A stretch of DNA of 64,000 nucleotides from JAVBTT01 sp031556035 (GTDB lineage Bacteria > Bacillota > Clostridia > Oscillospirales > UBA929). Made by a program: the position numbers and the translations under genes. Positions 34,391 through 42,229 of the stretch are shown here, in pieces (within the stretch, counting starts at the first letter, position 1; each line of letters starts with the position of its first letter). Location of the stretch: positions 62,001 through 126,000 of the forward strand of contig JAVBTT010000001.1 in the NCBI GenBank assembly GCA_031556035.1. The letters run 5' to 3'. The notes under the pieces are model-generated. The model was not told the DNA's origin, did not search any database, and was given only the letters and a program-made list of their open reading frames with translations.

Positions 34391-34650
34391 CCGGACACAA
34401 TCATGTTGAACACCTTAATGGTGAAATCGGTGAGCTTTGTCAACATCCAGGGCCCGAATATAATCAGGGAGAGCATGACCGACAGTATCTTCGACACGAA
34501 CACGATCGTCTGCTCGTTGATCTGGGTGGTCGCCTGCAGCACAGAGATGATCAGGCCGACGACAAGCCCTATGCCCAGCATGGGCAGGGAGACAATGAGT
34601 ATGGTCATGACCCCCTCGGTCACGATTGTGGTTATCTCTGCCTGCGTCAA
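34387..34650 (-). CDS. fliQ: Flagellar export protein FliQ
   Basis: An 87-residue protein with two membrane helices (TEGVMTILIVSLPMLGIGLVVGLIISVLQATTQINEQTI and SVMLSLIIFGPWMLTKLTDF). I chose the TTG at 34650, preceded by GGAGGTGAG at good spacing; the longer upstream frame adds 29 residues not found in FliQ. The length is then normal for the family (about 88). Confidence 0.93.
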   Translation of the reverse strand: MTQAEITTIVTEGVMTILIVSLPMLGIGLVVGLIISVLQATTQINEQTIVFVSKILSVMLSLIIFGPWMLTKLTDFTIKVFNMIVSG

Positions 34651-34766
34651 GCGACTCACCTCCGGTAATGAATGGGCACAGGAGAAAGTATCCGTGACCA
34701 TCCTCCGTGTATTAAACCGTCCGAAGGGATGATTCACTCATCCCTGGAGGACATCCTATTTTATCC

Positions 34767-34793
34767 CGATGGCAAATCTCGTATTTGCCATCG
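34767..34793 (-). terminator. Hairpin between fliP and fliQ
   Basis: CGATGGCAAAT-ctcgt-ATTTGCCATCG is an 11-bp perfect stem just past the fliP stop, about 115 bases before the chosen fliQ start. It has no T-run, so partial attenuation is more likely than full termination. Confidence 0.5.
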
Positions 34794-34798
34794 CGCCG

Positions 34799-35641
34799 CT
34801 ACCCCCCGAAGCCCCGTATGATCGACGTCACCACAAGGTTCCAGCCGTCCACCAGCACGAACAGCATTATCTTGAACGGCAGGCTTATCATAACCGGTGG
34901 TAGCATCATCATGCCCATCGACATCAGCGCGGAGGCAACCACCATGTCGATGACAATAAAGGGGATGAAAATATAAAAACCGATCCTGAAGGCCGTCTTT
35001 ATCTCGCTTGTGATAAAGGCGGGGATCAGGACATGGGTGGGTATCTCGTCCAGCGACTCTGCCGGCATGTCCCGCTTCGCGAGTATGAGGAAATTGCGCA
35101 GATCCGGGGTGTTGTTCTGGAGCCTTATCTGATCAAACATAAACTGCCTGAGCGGGTTAACCGCCCGGTCAAAGGCCTGATCGACGGTGATCTCCTCTGC
35201 CTTGTACGGCGCCCAGGCGCTGCTCATGATCTCCGACAGCGGCCCGTACATCGTGAAGAAGGTCAGGAAGAGCGCCAGGCCCACTATGACCTGGTTCGGC
35301 GGGGTCTGCTGCGTCCCCATCGCGTTGCGGGTAAAGGAGAGTATGATGACAATTCTGGTAAACGAGGTCATCATCACGAGTATGGACGGAACAAGCGTCA
35401 GTATGGTGAGCAGCAGTATCAGCTCAACCGTGGTCGACGCCCCCTCCACCCCCTGTGTCTCCAAAAAGTCGGTGAGCAGATTAAACGGGAAAACGTCGGC
35501 GTCGGTGCCGGAGGATACATCCGGGGTCTGAATGCCCGACTGGGCCGCAGCCACGGTGAAGCCACCGACGAACAGCGCAAGCAGCAGACACATTGCCAGC
35601 GAGCGGAGCAGCAGCCGTTTACACCTCGACCTCGCTCTCAT
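34799..35641 (-). CDS. fliP: Flagellar export protein FliP
   Basis: A 280-residue protein with a cleavable-type N-terminal signal (LLLRSLAMCLLLALFVGGFTVAAAQ) followed by the core gate domain: LILLLTILTLVPSILVMMTSFTRIVIILSFTRNAMGTQQTPPNQV, LRNFLILAKRD and TAFRIGFYIFIPFIVIDMVVASALMSMGMMMLPP. It forms the export-gate core with FliQ and FliR. The start overlaps the fliO stop. Confidence 0.96.
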   Translation of the reverse strand: MRARSRCKRLLLRSLAMCLLLALFVGGFTVAAAQSGIQTPDVSSGTDADVFPFNLLTDFLETQGVEGASTTVELILLLTILTLVPSILVMMTSFTRIVIILSFTRNAMGTQQTPPNQVIVGLALFLTFFTMYGPLSEIMSSAWAPYKAEEITVDQAFDRAVNPLRQFMFDQIRLQNNTPDLRNFLILAKRDMPAESLDEIPTHVLIPAFITSEIKTAFRIGFYIFIPFIVIDMVVASALMSMGMMMLPPVMISLPFKIMLFVLVDGWNLVVTSIIRGFGG

Positions 35642-36606
35642 GGGGCTTCCTTCCCGCGATCCTTCTTGGCGGAGTACTTTGCCTGCCGCCTGGAGATCAG
35701 ATCGAACATCATATCGTATTTGTCAGTCTCCTGTCCGCCCCCGGCGTCCGCTTTCTCCCGAGGCGCATCCGGGGCTTTTGCGGCCTGCGCGTACGCAGCT
35801 GCCACAGCGGCCTTGGACTTTAGCTCTTCCTCGGCCGGCTTTGTCTGCGCCGTGATGGGAGGCGCGGCGACGGGCGGCTCCCGCCTCGCCTGCGCCGAAA
35901 CAGAAGCCGTGGCGCGGCGCGGTGCGGCTTCCTTGTCAACCAGCCCCAGGTTTCGCATGCTCTCAATCGCCGCGTTGTAGTCGGCCACCTTGCCGTAAGC
36001 CTGAGCGTCTTGCTCCGGAGTCCCGACATAGTATAGACCCGATGCCTTCCGCCCGCTCTCCGGGGGATGACTCGGGTTTTGTTGCTCCGCCTGGGCCTGC
36101 TGAATCCTCTCAAGGACATCCTTAAAGGCCCCGGCCGTTTCGTTTGCGGACGGCTCGTCGACCTCCGGCGTCATCGGCCCTGTCCCCTTGGGAAGCAGCC
36201 CCATATTGAGCCTCATATTGTGTGAAAACCTTTTCCAAAAGCCCGCGCCGGCCCGTGGAGAGCCACTCCCAGGGGAAGCTCCGCCCGGTCTGCCGCCGCC
36301 CGAGGCTCCAAGCTCGGACTCGCTCAGCTCGCACAGAAGCCCGGATGAGTCCCTGCCGACGGCGACCGCAAAAACCCTGCCCGCGATTTTCACAAGCAGG
36401 ATACAGGAATCACGGGAGATGACCAGCCTGTCCAGCACCTCCATGTGCCTGCTGCGGCCCCCGCCGAACCCCTTGCGCGAAAGCCACCTCAGTCCGAACC
36501 ACATCAGCAGCATAAGCGCGATAAAGAGCGCGACGCCTATGGCCACTGTCGCCGCCTGCTCGCCGGTTATCCCCGACCCGAGGAGGACACGCGTCGGATA
36601 TGACAA
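35638..36606 (-). CDS. fliO: FliO-like flagellar biosynthesis protein with long cytoplasmic tail
   Basis: A 322-residue protein with one membrane helix (about 17-38, VAIGVALFIALMLLMWFGLRW) followed by the FliO domain (MEVLDRLVISRDSCILLVKIAGRVFAVAVG). The rest (about 100-322) is Pro/Ala/Lys-rich and probably disordered, much longer than in typical FliO. The TTG start lies immediately after the cheY stop. FliO helps assemble FliP. Assignment rests on position, membrane topology and the short conserved domain. Confidence 0.82.
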   Translation of the reverse strand: MSYPTRVLLGSGITGEQAATVAIGVALFIALMLLMWFGLRWLSRKGFGGGRSRHMEVLDRLVISRDSCILLVKIAGRVFAVAVGRDSSGLLCELSESELGASGGGRPGGASPGSGSPRAGAGFWKRFSHNMRLNMGLLPKGTGPMTPEVDEPSANETAGAFKDVLERIQQAQAEQQNPSHPPESGRKASGLYYVGTPEQDAQAYGKVADYNAAIESMRNLGLVDKEAAPRRATASVSAQARREPPVAAPPITAQTKPAEEELKSKAAVAAAYAQAAKAPDAPREKADAGGGQETDKYDMMFDLISRRQAKYSAKKDRGKEAP

Positions 36607-36969
36607 CTATCCCAGCACCTTTCTGACCGCGTCGCACACCCTGTCCGGCTGGAAGGGCTTGACGATAAAGTCCTTGGCGCCCGACTGTATCGCCTCTATG
36701 ACCATGGCCTGCTGTCCCATTGCCGAGCACATTATGACCTTCGCGGCGGCATTATACTCCCTTATGCTCTTGAGCGCCTCAATGCCGTTTACCTCGGGCA
36801 TCGTGATATCCATTATCACGAGGTCCGGACTCAGCTCCTTGTATTTGTCCAGCGCCACCTTGCCGTTTTCGGCCTCGCCCACCACCTCAAAGCCGTTTTT
36901 GGTCAGCACATCCTTGATCATCATGCGCATGAAGGCGGCGTCATCGACTATAAGAATCCTGTTGCCCAT
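36607..36969 (-). CDS. cheY: Chemotaxis response regulator CheY
   Basis: A 120-residue single-domain receiver. Acidic pocket DD (9-10), phospho-site D in LVIMDITMP (near 54), T/S in MCSAMGQ (near 83-85) and the conserved Lys in FIVKPFQ (near 105) are all present. When phosphorylated it binds FliM/FliY to change rotor direction. It sits directly after fliY. No cheA, cheW, cheB, cheC or cheD gene is in the window. Confidence 0.95.
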   Translation of the reverse strand: MGNRILIVDDAAFMRMMIKDVLTKNGFEVVGEAENGKVALDKYKELSPDLVIMDITMPEVNGIEALKSIREYNAAAKVIMCSAMGQQAMVIEAIQSGAKDFIVKPFQPDRVCDAVRKVLG

Positions 36970-36985
36970 CCTATTACCTCCTGGA

Positions 36986-38530
36986 CTATTTATCCGTGTT
37001 TATACGCTTTGAGGGGCTCACTATATCGGTTATGCGGCAGCCATAGCTCTCCTCGATGACGACCACCTCGCCCCGGGCGATGAGCTTTCCGTTTACGACC
37101 ACGTCCACCAGCTCTCCGGCCATCTTGTCCAGCACAACAATTGTGCCAACATTGAAGTCCAAAATCTCCTTGATAAACTTTTTGCTCTTGCCCAACTCGA
37201 CTGAAACCTGAAGAGGGACGTCCATCAGCAGATCCATATTCTCGCCAATCGCCCTGGTGTCCGGCTGCGCGTCGAAGGAGCTGAACTGCATCGCCCGCAC
37301 GTCGACAGGCTGCTGAGGCCTCGGCGCCTGCTGCGGCGGGTAGGACGGATAACCGTACTGCATCGGCGGGTAACCTCCTCCCTGTTGATCTGGGTAGGGG
37401 TACGGCGGATACTGCGGGTACGGATTGGGCTGCTGCTCCTGCTGCGTAGGCGGCTGCTGATGTTCAGCCACAAGCGGCGAGGAATAGTTCGGAACGGCAA
37501 ATGGATCCGCGTGAGTCTGTGGCTGCGGAGCCGGCTTGGGCGCGCTCACAGGCTTCGCAGGCGAGCCAGCCTCCCGCTTTGGAGGGGGCGGAGTCTTTCT
37601 CTCCGGCTCCGGCGCCGAAGACGAGGAGCCAACCTCCATGAGGGTTTTCACCATGTCCTTGGCAAACTGTATCGGCGACACCTGCATTATTTCGGAGTTT
37701 ATAAGCCCGTCAACCACCATGTCAAAACTTATCTTAACAATTGTCTCGTCCATCTCATGGAACGGATACTGCCCGCTGTCGGCCAGATTCACCTGATACG
37801 CCTGTGGCGGGGAAATGTCGATCGGAGTGCCCAGCATCTTTGCAAGCGAGGTCGAGGCCGAACCCATCATCTGGTTCATGACCTCGCTTATGCAGCTCAT
37901 ATGCATCTCGCCCAGCTCACCGGAAATATTGCTGCCATCCCCGCCGAGCATAAGGTCGGTTATTATTTTTACGTCATTCTCCCGCAGGAACAGGATATTC
38001 GTGCCCTGAAGCCCCACGGTGTACCTGACCTCCACGGCGACAAACGGGAGCGGATACTCATTGGCTACATCCGCCATTGTTGTGATGCTCACCTTGGGGG
38101 TGGTGATGTCCACACGGCGGTTCAGCAGAGCGAACAGCGTAGTGGCTGACGTGCCCATACTGATGTTGCCGATTTCCCCCATCGCGTCTATTTCCATGGC
38201 GGTAAGCACTGCGTCCGCACTGAGCGCGTCCGGAGTACCAGGAGCTTCAGCTACAGTCGAAACAGTCCCGGTCTCGTTTCCTTCCTGACTGTTTAGGCCA
38301 GCCGCAGCCAGCGCGGCTTCAATCTCCGCCTGGCTCATAGGCTGCATATCGTCCTCAGGAGAAAGCTCCTCCGCGTCAGCCATGGCATAAGCCGCAGCTA
38401 TCTCCTCTGGTGTCATTATCCGGTTCGGGTTCTCCTCCGCCGGAGGCGCGACAGGCGTGTCCTCAACGCCCGGTACGGCTTCTCCCCGCAGCAGGGCGTC
38501 TATTTCAGCCTGGGAAAGACCGTTACTCAT
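36986..38530 (-). CDS. fliY: Flagellar switch phosphatase FliY
   Basis: A 514-residue switch protein. The N-terminus carries the CheY-binding motif LSQAEIDALL (5-14) and a second copy MSQAEIEAAL (65-74). The CheC-like phosphatase region (about 100-300) includes MEIDAMGEIGNISMGTSATTL and CISEVMNQMMGSAS. A Pro/Gln/Tyr-rich linker (about 315-420) leads to a FliN/SpoA domain (about 430-514, LMDVPLQVSVELGKSKKFIKEILDFNVGTIVVLDKMAGELVDVVVNGKLIARGEVVVIEE). It both binds and dephosphorylates CheY-P. It is longer than Bacillus FliY (about 378) because of the linker and duplicated motif. The start overlaps the fliM stop. Confidence 0.94.
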   Translation of the reverse strand: MSNGLSQAEIDALLRGEAVPGVEDTPVAPPAEENPNRIMTPEEIAAAYAMADAEELSPEDDMQPMSQAEIEAALAAAGLNSQEGNETGTVSTVAEAPGTPDALSADAVLTAMEIDAMGEIGNISMGTSATTLFALLNRRVDITTPKVSITTMADVANEYPLPFVAVEVRYTVGLQGTNILFLRENDVKIITDLMLGGDGSNISGELGEMHMSCISEVMNQMMGSASTSLAKMLGTPIDISPPQAYQVNLADSGQYPFHEMDETIVKISFDMVVDGLINSEIMQVSPIQFAKDMVKTLMEVGSSSSAPEPERKTPPPPKREAGSPAKPVSAPKPAPQPQTHADPFAVPNYSSPLVAEHQQPPTQQEQQPNPYPQYPPYPYPDQQGGGYPPMQYGYPSYPPQQAPRPQQPVDVRAMQFSSFDAQPDTRAIGENMDLLMDVPLQVSVELGKSKKFIKEILDFNVGTIVVLDKMAGELVDVVVNGKLIARGEVVVIEESYGCRITDIVSPSKRINTDK

Positions 38531-39507
38531 TCCGTTTCCTCCTTGTGGATGGTTTCTGCTATCTTTACGGCGTATCGGTTGTCCTTGACTCCCAGCTCAA
38601 CCCTGAACTTGGGCAGATGCGCCACCTTAAGGATAAGCGGCTCGGAAAGAAGGTGCTCAAGCTGTATCACGTCGCCCTCCTGAAGATTAAGTATATCCCG
38701 GACAACGGCGGTAGTGGTTTTGAATACGGCTGTGAGATCCAGCGGGGAGCGCTCCAGTCTGCTTCTTATGTCCTTCACCGCCGGCTCGGCTTCTCTCTCC
38801 AACCCCGACTGGTATATGAGTTTGGTGGAGAGCTGCTGGTTTATCGGCTCAAGCGCCAGATGCGGAAGACATATGTTCACAAGCCCGGCTACATCCCCGA
38901 TTATAACATTTATCGTGATTATGGCCACCGTCTCGTTCGAGGCCACTATCTGGGCAAACTGCGGACTGGTCTCGATCCTGTCAAGGGTTGTGTTGACCCG
39001 TATTATTTTTTCCCAGCTTTCGGCGAAAAGCGGCAGAAACTGCCTGAGAACGCGCTCAAGGAGCACAAGCTCTATCTCGGTGAACTCCCTCGTCAGTCCC
39101 GACGGAGTTGGCGCCCCGCCGAGAAGCCGGGAGATCATAGCGAAGGATATGTCCGGTGAAATCTCAAGCAGCACCGAGCCGACAAGGGGAGGCTGGCGCA
39201 GCACTCCAAGTAGAACCGGCTCGGGAAGGGCGTTGACAAATTCCTGATATTTCAGCTCCTCGACCGAGAGCACCTCAGCGCTGCACATCACTCGCAGGGT
39301 ACCAGAAAGATAGGCCGCGAAAAGCCTCGCGAACGTATCGTGAATTATGCGCAGCGTCCGCATCTGTTCCTTGTGGAAGCGGTTAGCGGTGCGGAAATCA
39401 TAATCCCGCACCTTTACCTCAGGTTCGGATTCGGCTGTCTCGATCTCTCCGGCGCTAATAGCGTTGAGCAGCGCGTCGATTTCGCTTTGTGACAGAACGT
39501 CGGCCAA
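38527..39507 (-). CDS. fliM: Flagellar motor switch protein FliM
   Basis: A 326-residue C-ring protein. The N-terminal CheY-binding peptide is VLSQSEIDALLNAI. The middle domain reads RTLRIIHDTFARLFAAYLSGTLRV and ISFAMISRLLGG. The C-terminal SpoA domain is LEHLLSEPLILKVAHLPKFRVELGVKDNRYAVKI. The TTG start at 39507 has GGGGAGA seven bases upstream. It is complete and in the normal fliM-fliY order. Confidence 0.95.
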   Translation of the reverse strand: MADVLSQSEIDALLNAISAGEIETAESEPEVKVRDYDFRTANRFHKEQMRTLRIIHDTFARLFAAYLSGTLRVMCSAEVLSVEELKYQEFVNALPEPVLLGVLRQPPLVGSVLLEISPDISFAMISRLLGGAPTPSGLTREFTEIELVLLERVLRQFLPLFAESWEKIIRVNTTLDRIETSPQFAQIVASNETVAIITINVIIGDVAGLVNICLPHLALEPINQQLSTKLIYQSGLEREAEPAVKDIRSRLERSPLDLTAVFKTTTAVVRDILNLQEGDVIQLEHLLSEPLILKVAHLPKFRVELGVKDNRYAVKIAETIHKEETE

Positions 39508-39568
39508 GCCGCCATCTCCCCCCTTGCGTATTTTCCCGAAAAGCTGTGAAATAATTCTTGCAACTGGC

Positions 39569-39985
39569 CTAGTTTAAATAAAAGGTCGGGAAAGAGACCT
39601 TATAAATGCTGCTTATTGAAAACTGCTGCGATATCGCCTCCGCGATTTCGTTTCCATACGTCTCCATAATATCGGCGGACTGTAGATTCTCCAGCGTCTT
39701 TTTTCTGCCAATTTCGATAATGGTGTCGCGTATCCAATGGTTTTTCTCTGTCAGCAGCTTGACGTCGTCCTTGTTAGTTATATCAATTGTGACGACAACT
39801 GACAAGAACTTTTTATCATTTTCCAGAACATTTATCACGATCGGCTTGTCCGCGGCGTTCACCTCGTAGGTAACCGCCTTCTGCCCGGGATATTTCTCCC
39901 CGCTGTCGCCGCACGAGGCGAGCAGTGGGCAGATAACGAAAACCGAAAGCGCGAGGCAGGCGACACGCACATATCTGGAAGTCAA
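39569..39985 (-). CDS. fliL: FliL-like protein, predicted lipoprotein
   Basis: A 138-residue protein in the fliL position between motB and fliM. Its C-terminal region (LSVVVTIDITNKDDVKLLTEKNHWIRDTIIEIGRKKTLENLQS) matches the FliL stator-ring domain. Instead of an uncleaved membrane helix, the N-terminus has a lipoprotein signal (VRVACLALSVFVICPLLASC, lipobox LASC-G near residue 25). It should thus be held outside the membrane by a lipid at Cys25. The TTG start at 39985 follows AGGAGG with 8-base spacing. Confidence 0.8.
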   Translation of the reverse strand: MTSRYVRVACLALSVFVICPLLASCGDSGEKYPGQKAVTYEVNAADKPIVINVLENDKKFLSVVVTIDITNKDDVKLLTEKNHWIRDTIIEIGRKKTLENLQSADIMETYGNEIAEAISQQFSISSIYKVSFPTFYLN

Positions 39986-40009
39986 AGCATATTCCTCCTT
40001 GAAAGTCTG

Positions 40010-40801
40010 TTACGGTGACGGCGAAGGCGCGGTATCCTGCTCCCTCCTGATATCCGCCTCTATCCTCGGATCCTTTATCAGTACGAGCACCACACGACGG
40101 TTCTTGGGCTGGTTTGGCTGATCGCTGATTACTATAGGCCTTGTCTCGCCATAGCCGATGTAGCCGATCATTTCCTCGGGCACCTCTGGATAATTGGCCA
40201 TTATGAAATTCGCGGCCGATATTGCCCTGGCGGCCGACAGATACTGGTTGCTTCTGAACTGCGCCGTGTTTATCGGCACCCTGTCGGTATGCCCCTCTAT
40301 CCTTATCTCCTTGTAGCTGGCTGTAAACGGAAGCACGGCTTTGTTCATGACCTGGAGCAGCAGCTCCTGCGCCTCGGGCTTGAGGACGTCCTTTCCCGAG
40401 TCAAAGAGCAGATCCCCCTCAAGGTTTATTACTATCTCGGTCGCGCTTACCTCCACATAGATATCGCTCAGCCCCAGCTCCTTTTCAAGCTCCTGCATTT
40501 CGGAGGTGACCTGCTGACCGATTATCTCCCATTGCCCGGCGGCGTCGAACTCCTCCTCAGCCTCTCCCTCAGAAGCCTCCCCACTGCTGGCCTGCCCGGC
40601 TATGACGGAGTTGAAGTAATCAAACAGGCCCGCGTTTCCCGAAAAGGCCTGTACGACGCTCTGCCACTTGGCCTGGTCTATTGAAGACATAGAGTACAGC
40701 AACACGAAAAAACAGAGCACGAGGGTCATCATATCGCTGAACGTGGTCATCCACATGGGCGCACCCGGGGCAGGCGCCTCTTGTTTCTTTTCCCGCGCCA
40801 T
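40010..40801 (-). CDS. motB: Flagellar stator protein MotB
   Basis: A 263-residue stator subunit. The single membrane helix contains the ion-binding Asp in PMWMTTFSDMMTLVLCFFVLLYSMS (D24). The plug/linker region (about 60-115) is acidic. The OmpA-like peptidoglycan-binding domain (about 125-250) has LLFDSGKDVLKPEAQELL, IRIEGHTDRVPIN, YLSAARAISAANFIM and NRRVVLVLIK. It pairs with MotA, separated by a 121-base gap that holds palindromic element C. Confidence 0.96.
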   Translation of the reverse strand: MAREKKQEAPAPGAPMWMTTFSDMMTLVLCFFVLLYSMSSIDQAKWQSVVQAFSGNAGLFDYFNSVIAGQASSGEASEGEAEEEFDAAGQWEIIGQQVTSEMQELEKELGLSDIYVEVSATEIVINLEGDLLFDSGKDVLKPEAQELLLQVMNKAVLPFTASYKEIRIEGHTDRVPINTAQFRSNQYLSAARAISAANFIMANYPEVPEEMIGYIGYGETRPIVISDQPNQPKNRRVVLVLIKDPRIEADIRREQDTAPSPSP

Positions 40802-40814
40802 ATCGCGTCACCTC

Positions 40815-40917
40815 ATACTGATCCTATGTTAAAATCGTTGTATGCCGAAATCCGAAAATCCTGCTTCGGCAGGATTTGCAGGATTTCTGTGCAACGATTT
40901 TAAGCAAGTATTGGTAT
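40815..40917. repeat. Palindromic intergenic element C
   Basis: Outer arms start CATACTGATCCTATGTTAAAA and share a perfect TTAAAATCGTTG core with the complement of the other end (which reads as GATACCAATACTTG). The inner stem GAAATCCGAAAATCCTGC closes over TTCG and pairs with GCAGGATTTGCAGGATTTC with small bulges. The ends match elements A, B and D. It interrupts motA and motB, which normally abut. Confidence 0.7.
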
Positions 40918-40922
40918 CAAAT

Positions 40923-41711
40923 TCAGGCGTTTTCGCTTCCGCCGACGGCCTTCTGACTGTCCTTTGCCGAGCGCGGCAGGAATGAATACAGCTTCTCCTC
41001 GATAATGCGCGGGTTTTCACCTGCCTGTATCGAGAGAACCCCCTCCAGCAGAATCTCCTTATACATTACCTCGGAGCCGGAAACTATTTTTAGCTTGTTC
41101 GCTATCGGGAGCGCTATCGCGTTTGCCAGGAGCGAGCCGTAGAACGTCGTTATCAGAGCCGCAGACATGCCCGAGCCCAGCGACTCCGGGTCGTCCATGC
41201 CCCCAAGCATTATCACAAGGCCTATCAGGGTTCCCAGCATACCGAACGCCGGCCCCAGCGCGCCTATCTGCTCCATCATTCCCGCGCCCTTTGAGTGCCT
41301 GGCCTCGATAGATGTGATCTCCGCCTCCATAATTGACTTGACAAGCTCCGGGTCGGTGCCGTCGACAATCAGCATAATGCCCTTCTGAAGGAACGGCTCC
41401 TCAAGCTGACCGACATTTTCCTCAAGGGCCAGCATACCCTCCTTGCGAGCGATGTTGGCGAGGCCGACTATCGTGTTTATGCCCTGGATCGGGTCGTACG
41501 AGCCACCTTTAAACGCCTTTCCCATGACCTTGCCGAGGCTTGCTATGTCCTTCAAACTATAGGCGACAAACATGGCGGCAAACGTTCCACCGAACGTGAT
41601 GACGACCGAGGAGGGATCGAGGAACTGGCCAATATTGCCCCCGCCCCAGAAGATTCCTATGATGATTAGTGCGATCGCAAGAACCAGGCCAAGCAGAGTT
41701 GTTATTTCCAT
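40923..41711 (-). CDS. motA: Flagellar stator protein MotA
   Basis: A 262-residue stator subunit with four membrane helices (about 3-22, 30-50, 147-168, 180-200). The cytoplasmic loop includes GIMLIVDGTDPELVKSIMEAEITSIEARHSKGAGMMEQIGALGPAFGMLGTLIGLVIMLG and PESLGSGMSAALITTFYGSLLAN. It is complete and forms the proton- or sodium-driven stator with MotB; the sequence does not settle which ion. Confidence 0.96.
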   Translation of the reverse strand: MEITTLLGLVLAIALIIIGIFWGGGNIGQFLDPSSVVITFGGTFAAMFVAYSLKDIASLGKVMGKAFKGGSYDPIQGINTIVGLANIARKEGMLALEENVGQLEEPFLQKGIMLIVDGTDPELVKSIMEAEITSIEARHSKGAGMMEQIGALGPAFGMLGTLIGLVIMLGGMDDPESLGSGMSAALITTFYGSLLANAIALPIANKLKIVSGSEVMYKEILLEGVLSIQAGENPRIIEEKLYSFLPRSAKDSQKAVGGSENA

Positions 41712-41803
41712 AGACTACTACTCACTCCCGGAAGTTATCGCGCCCGGAACCCGGCGCAATAATTATCATATTGTATATTTTTACCGGCGCGCCGACGCGG
41801 CAA

Positions 41804-42016
41804 TCACTGTTGCTTGGCAATAACCGTCGGAAGTCCAGCGAACGCCTTCCTGCGGAACTCGATGATCCTTTCGATCATGTCCTGCGCACTCTCCTCGACC
41901 ACGATCTTTTTGCCGGTGGTCAGCGTAACGACGGTGTCCGGGGTTTCCTCAATGAATTCGATAAGGTCAGCGTTGAGATAGAATTCCTTGCCGTTTAGCC
42001 GTGAAACCTTTATCAT
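41804..42016 (-). CDS. flbD: FlbD family flagellar protein
   Basis: A 70-residue protein from the ATG at 42016 (MIKVSRLNGKEFYLNADLIEFIEETPDTVVTLTTGKKIVVEES), a close match to the small FlbD family found between flgE and motA. The longer frame to 42166 adds 50 unrelated residues. AAGAGG precedes the ATG. Its function is not firmly known. It is the first gene of the flagellar block here; flgE and flgD, its usual upstream neighbours, are absent. Confidence 0.88.
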   Translation of the reverse strand: MIKVSRLNGKEFYLNADLIEFIEETPDTVVTLTTGKKIVVEESAQDMIERIIEFRRKAFAGLPTVIAKQQ

Positions 42017-42148
42017 ACCAGGCGACCTCTTCTCCGGCGATAAAAAATTGAACGAACAGCCCGTCCCCTCGCCGGAAGAGCGCCGGGCATGCTGCCAAAA
42101 CAAGGCCGTTATGCCGCATAGTGCCAGCGGCGGCAGGATATAAGACGG

Positions 42149-42157
42149 ATTATACCA
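42149..42157 (-). promoter_or_regulatory. Probable extended -10 promoter of the flbD-mot-fli-flh operon
   Basis: On the minus strand TGG-TATAAT gives an extended -10 element about 135 bases before flbD. No good -35 is seen 17 bases upstream, as is common for extended -10 promoters. It is the only strong candidate to drive the long flbD-to-PilZ transcript. Confidence 0.5.
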
Positions 42158-42229
42158 CAACCACACAATAAAGTGGAGATGTTTTTAAATTTCGCGCTTT
42201 TTAACTAATCTTTTTTTGTTTTATTGCCG

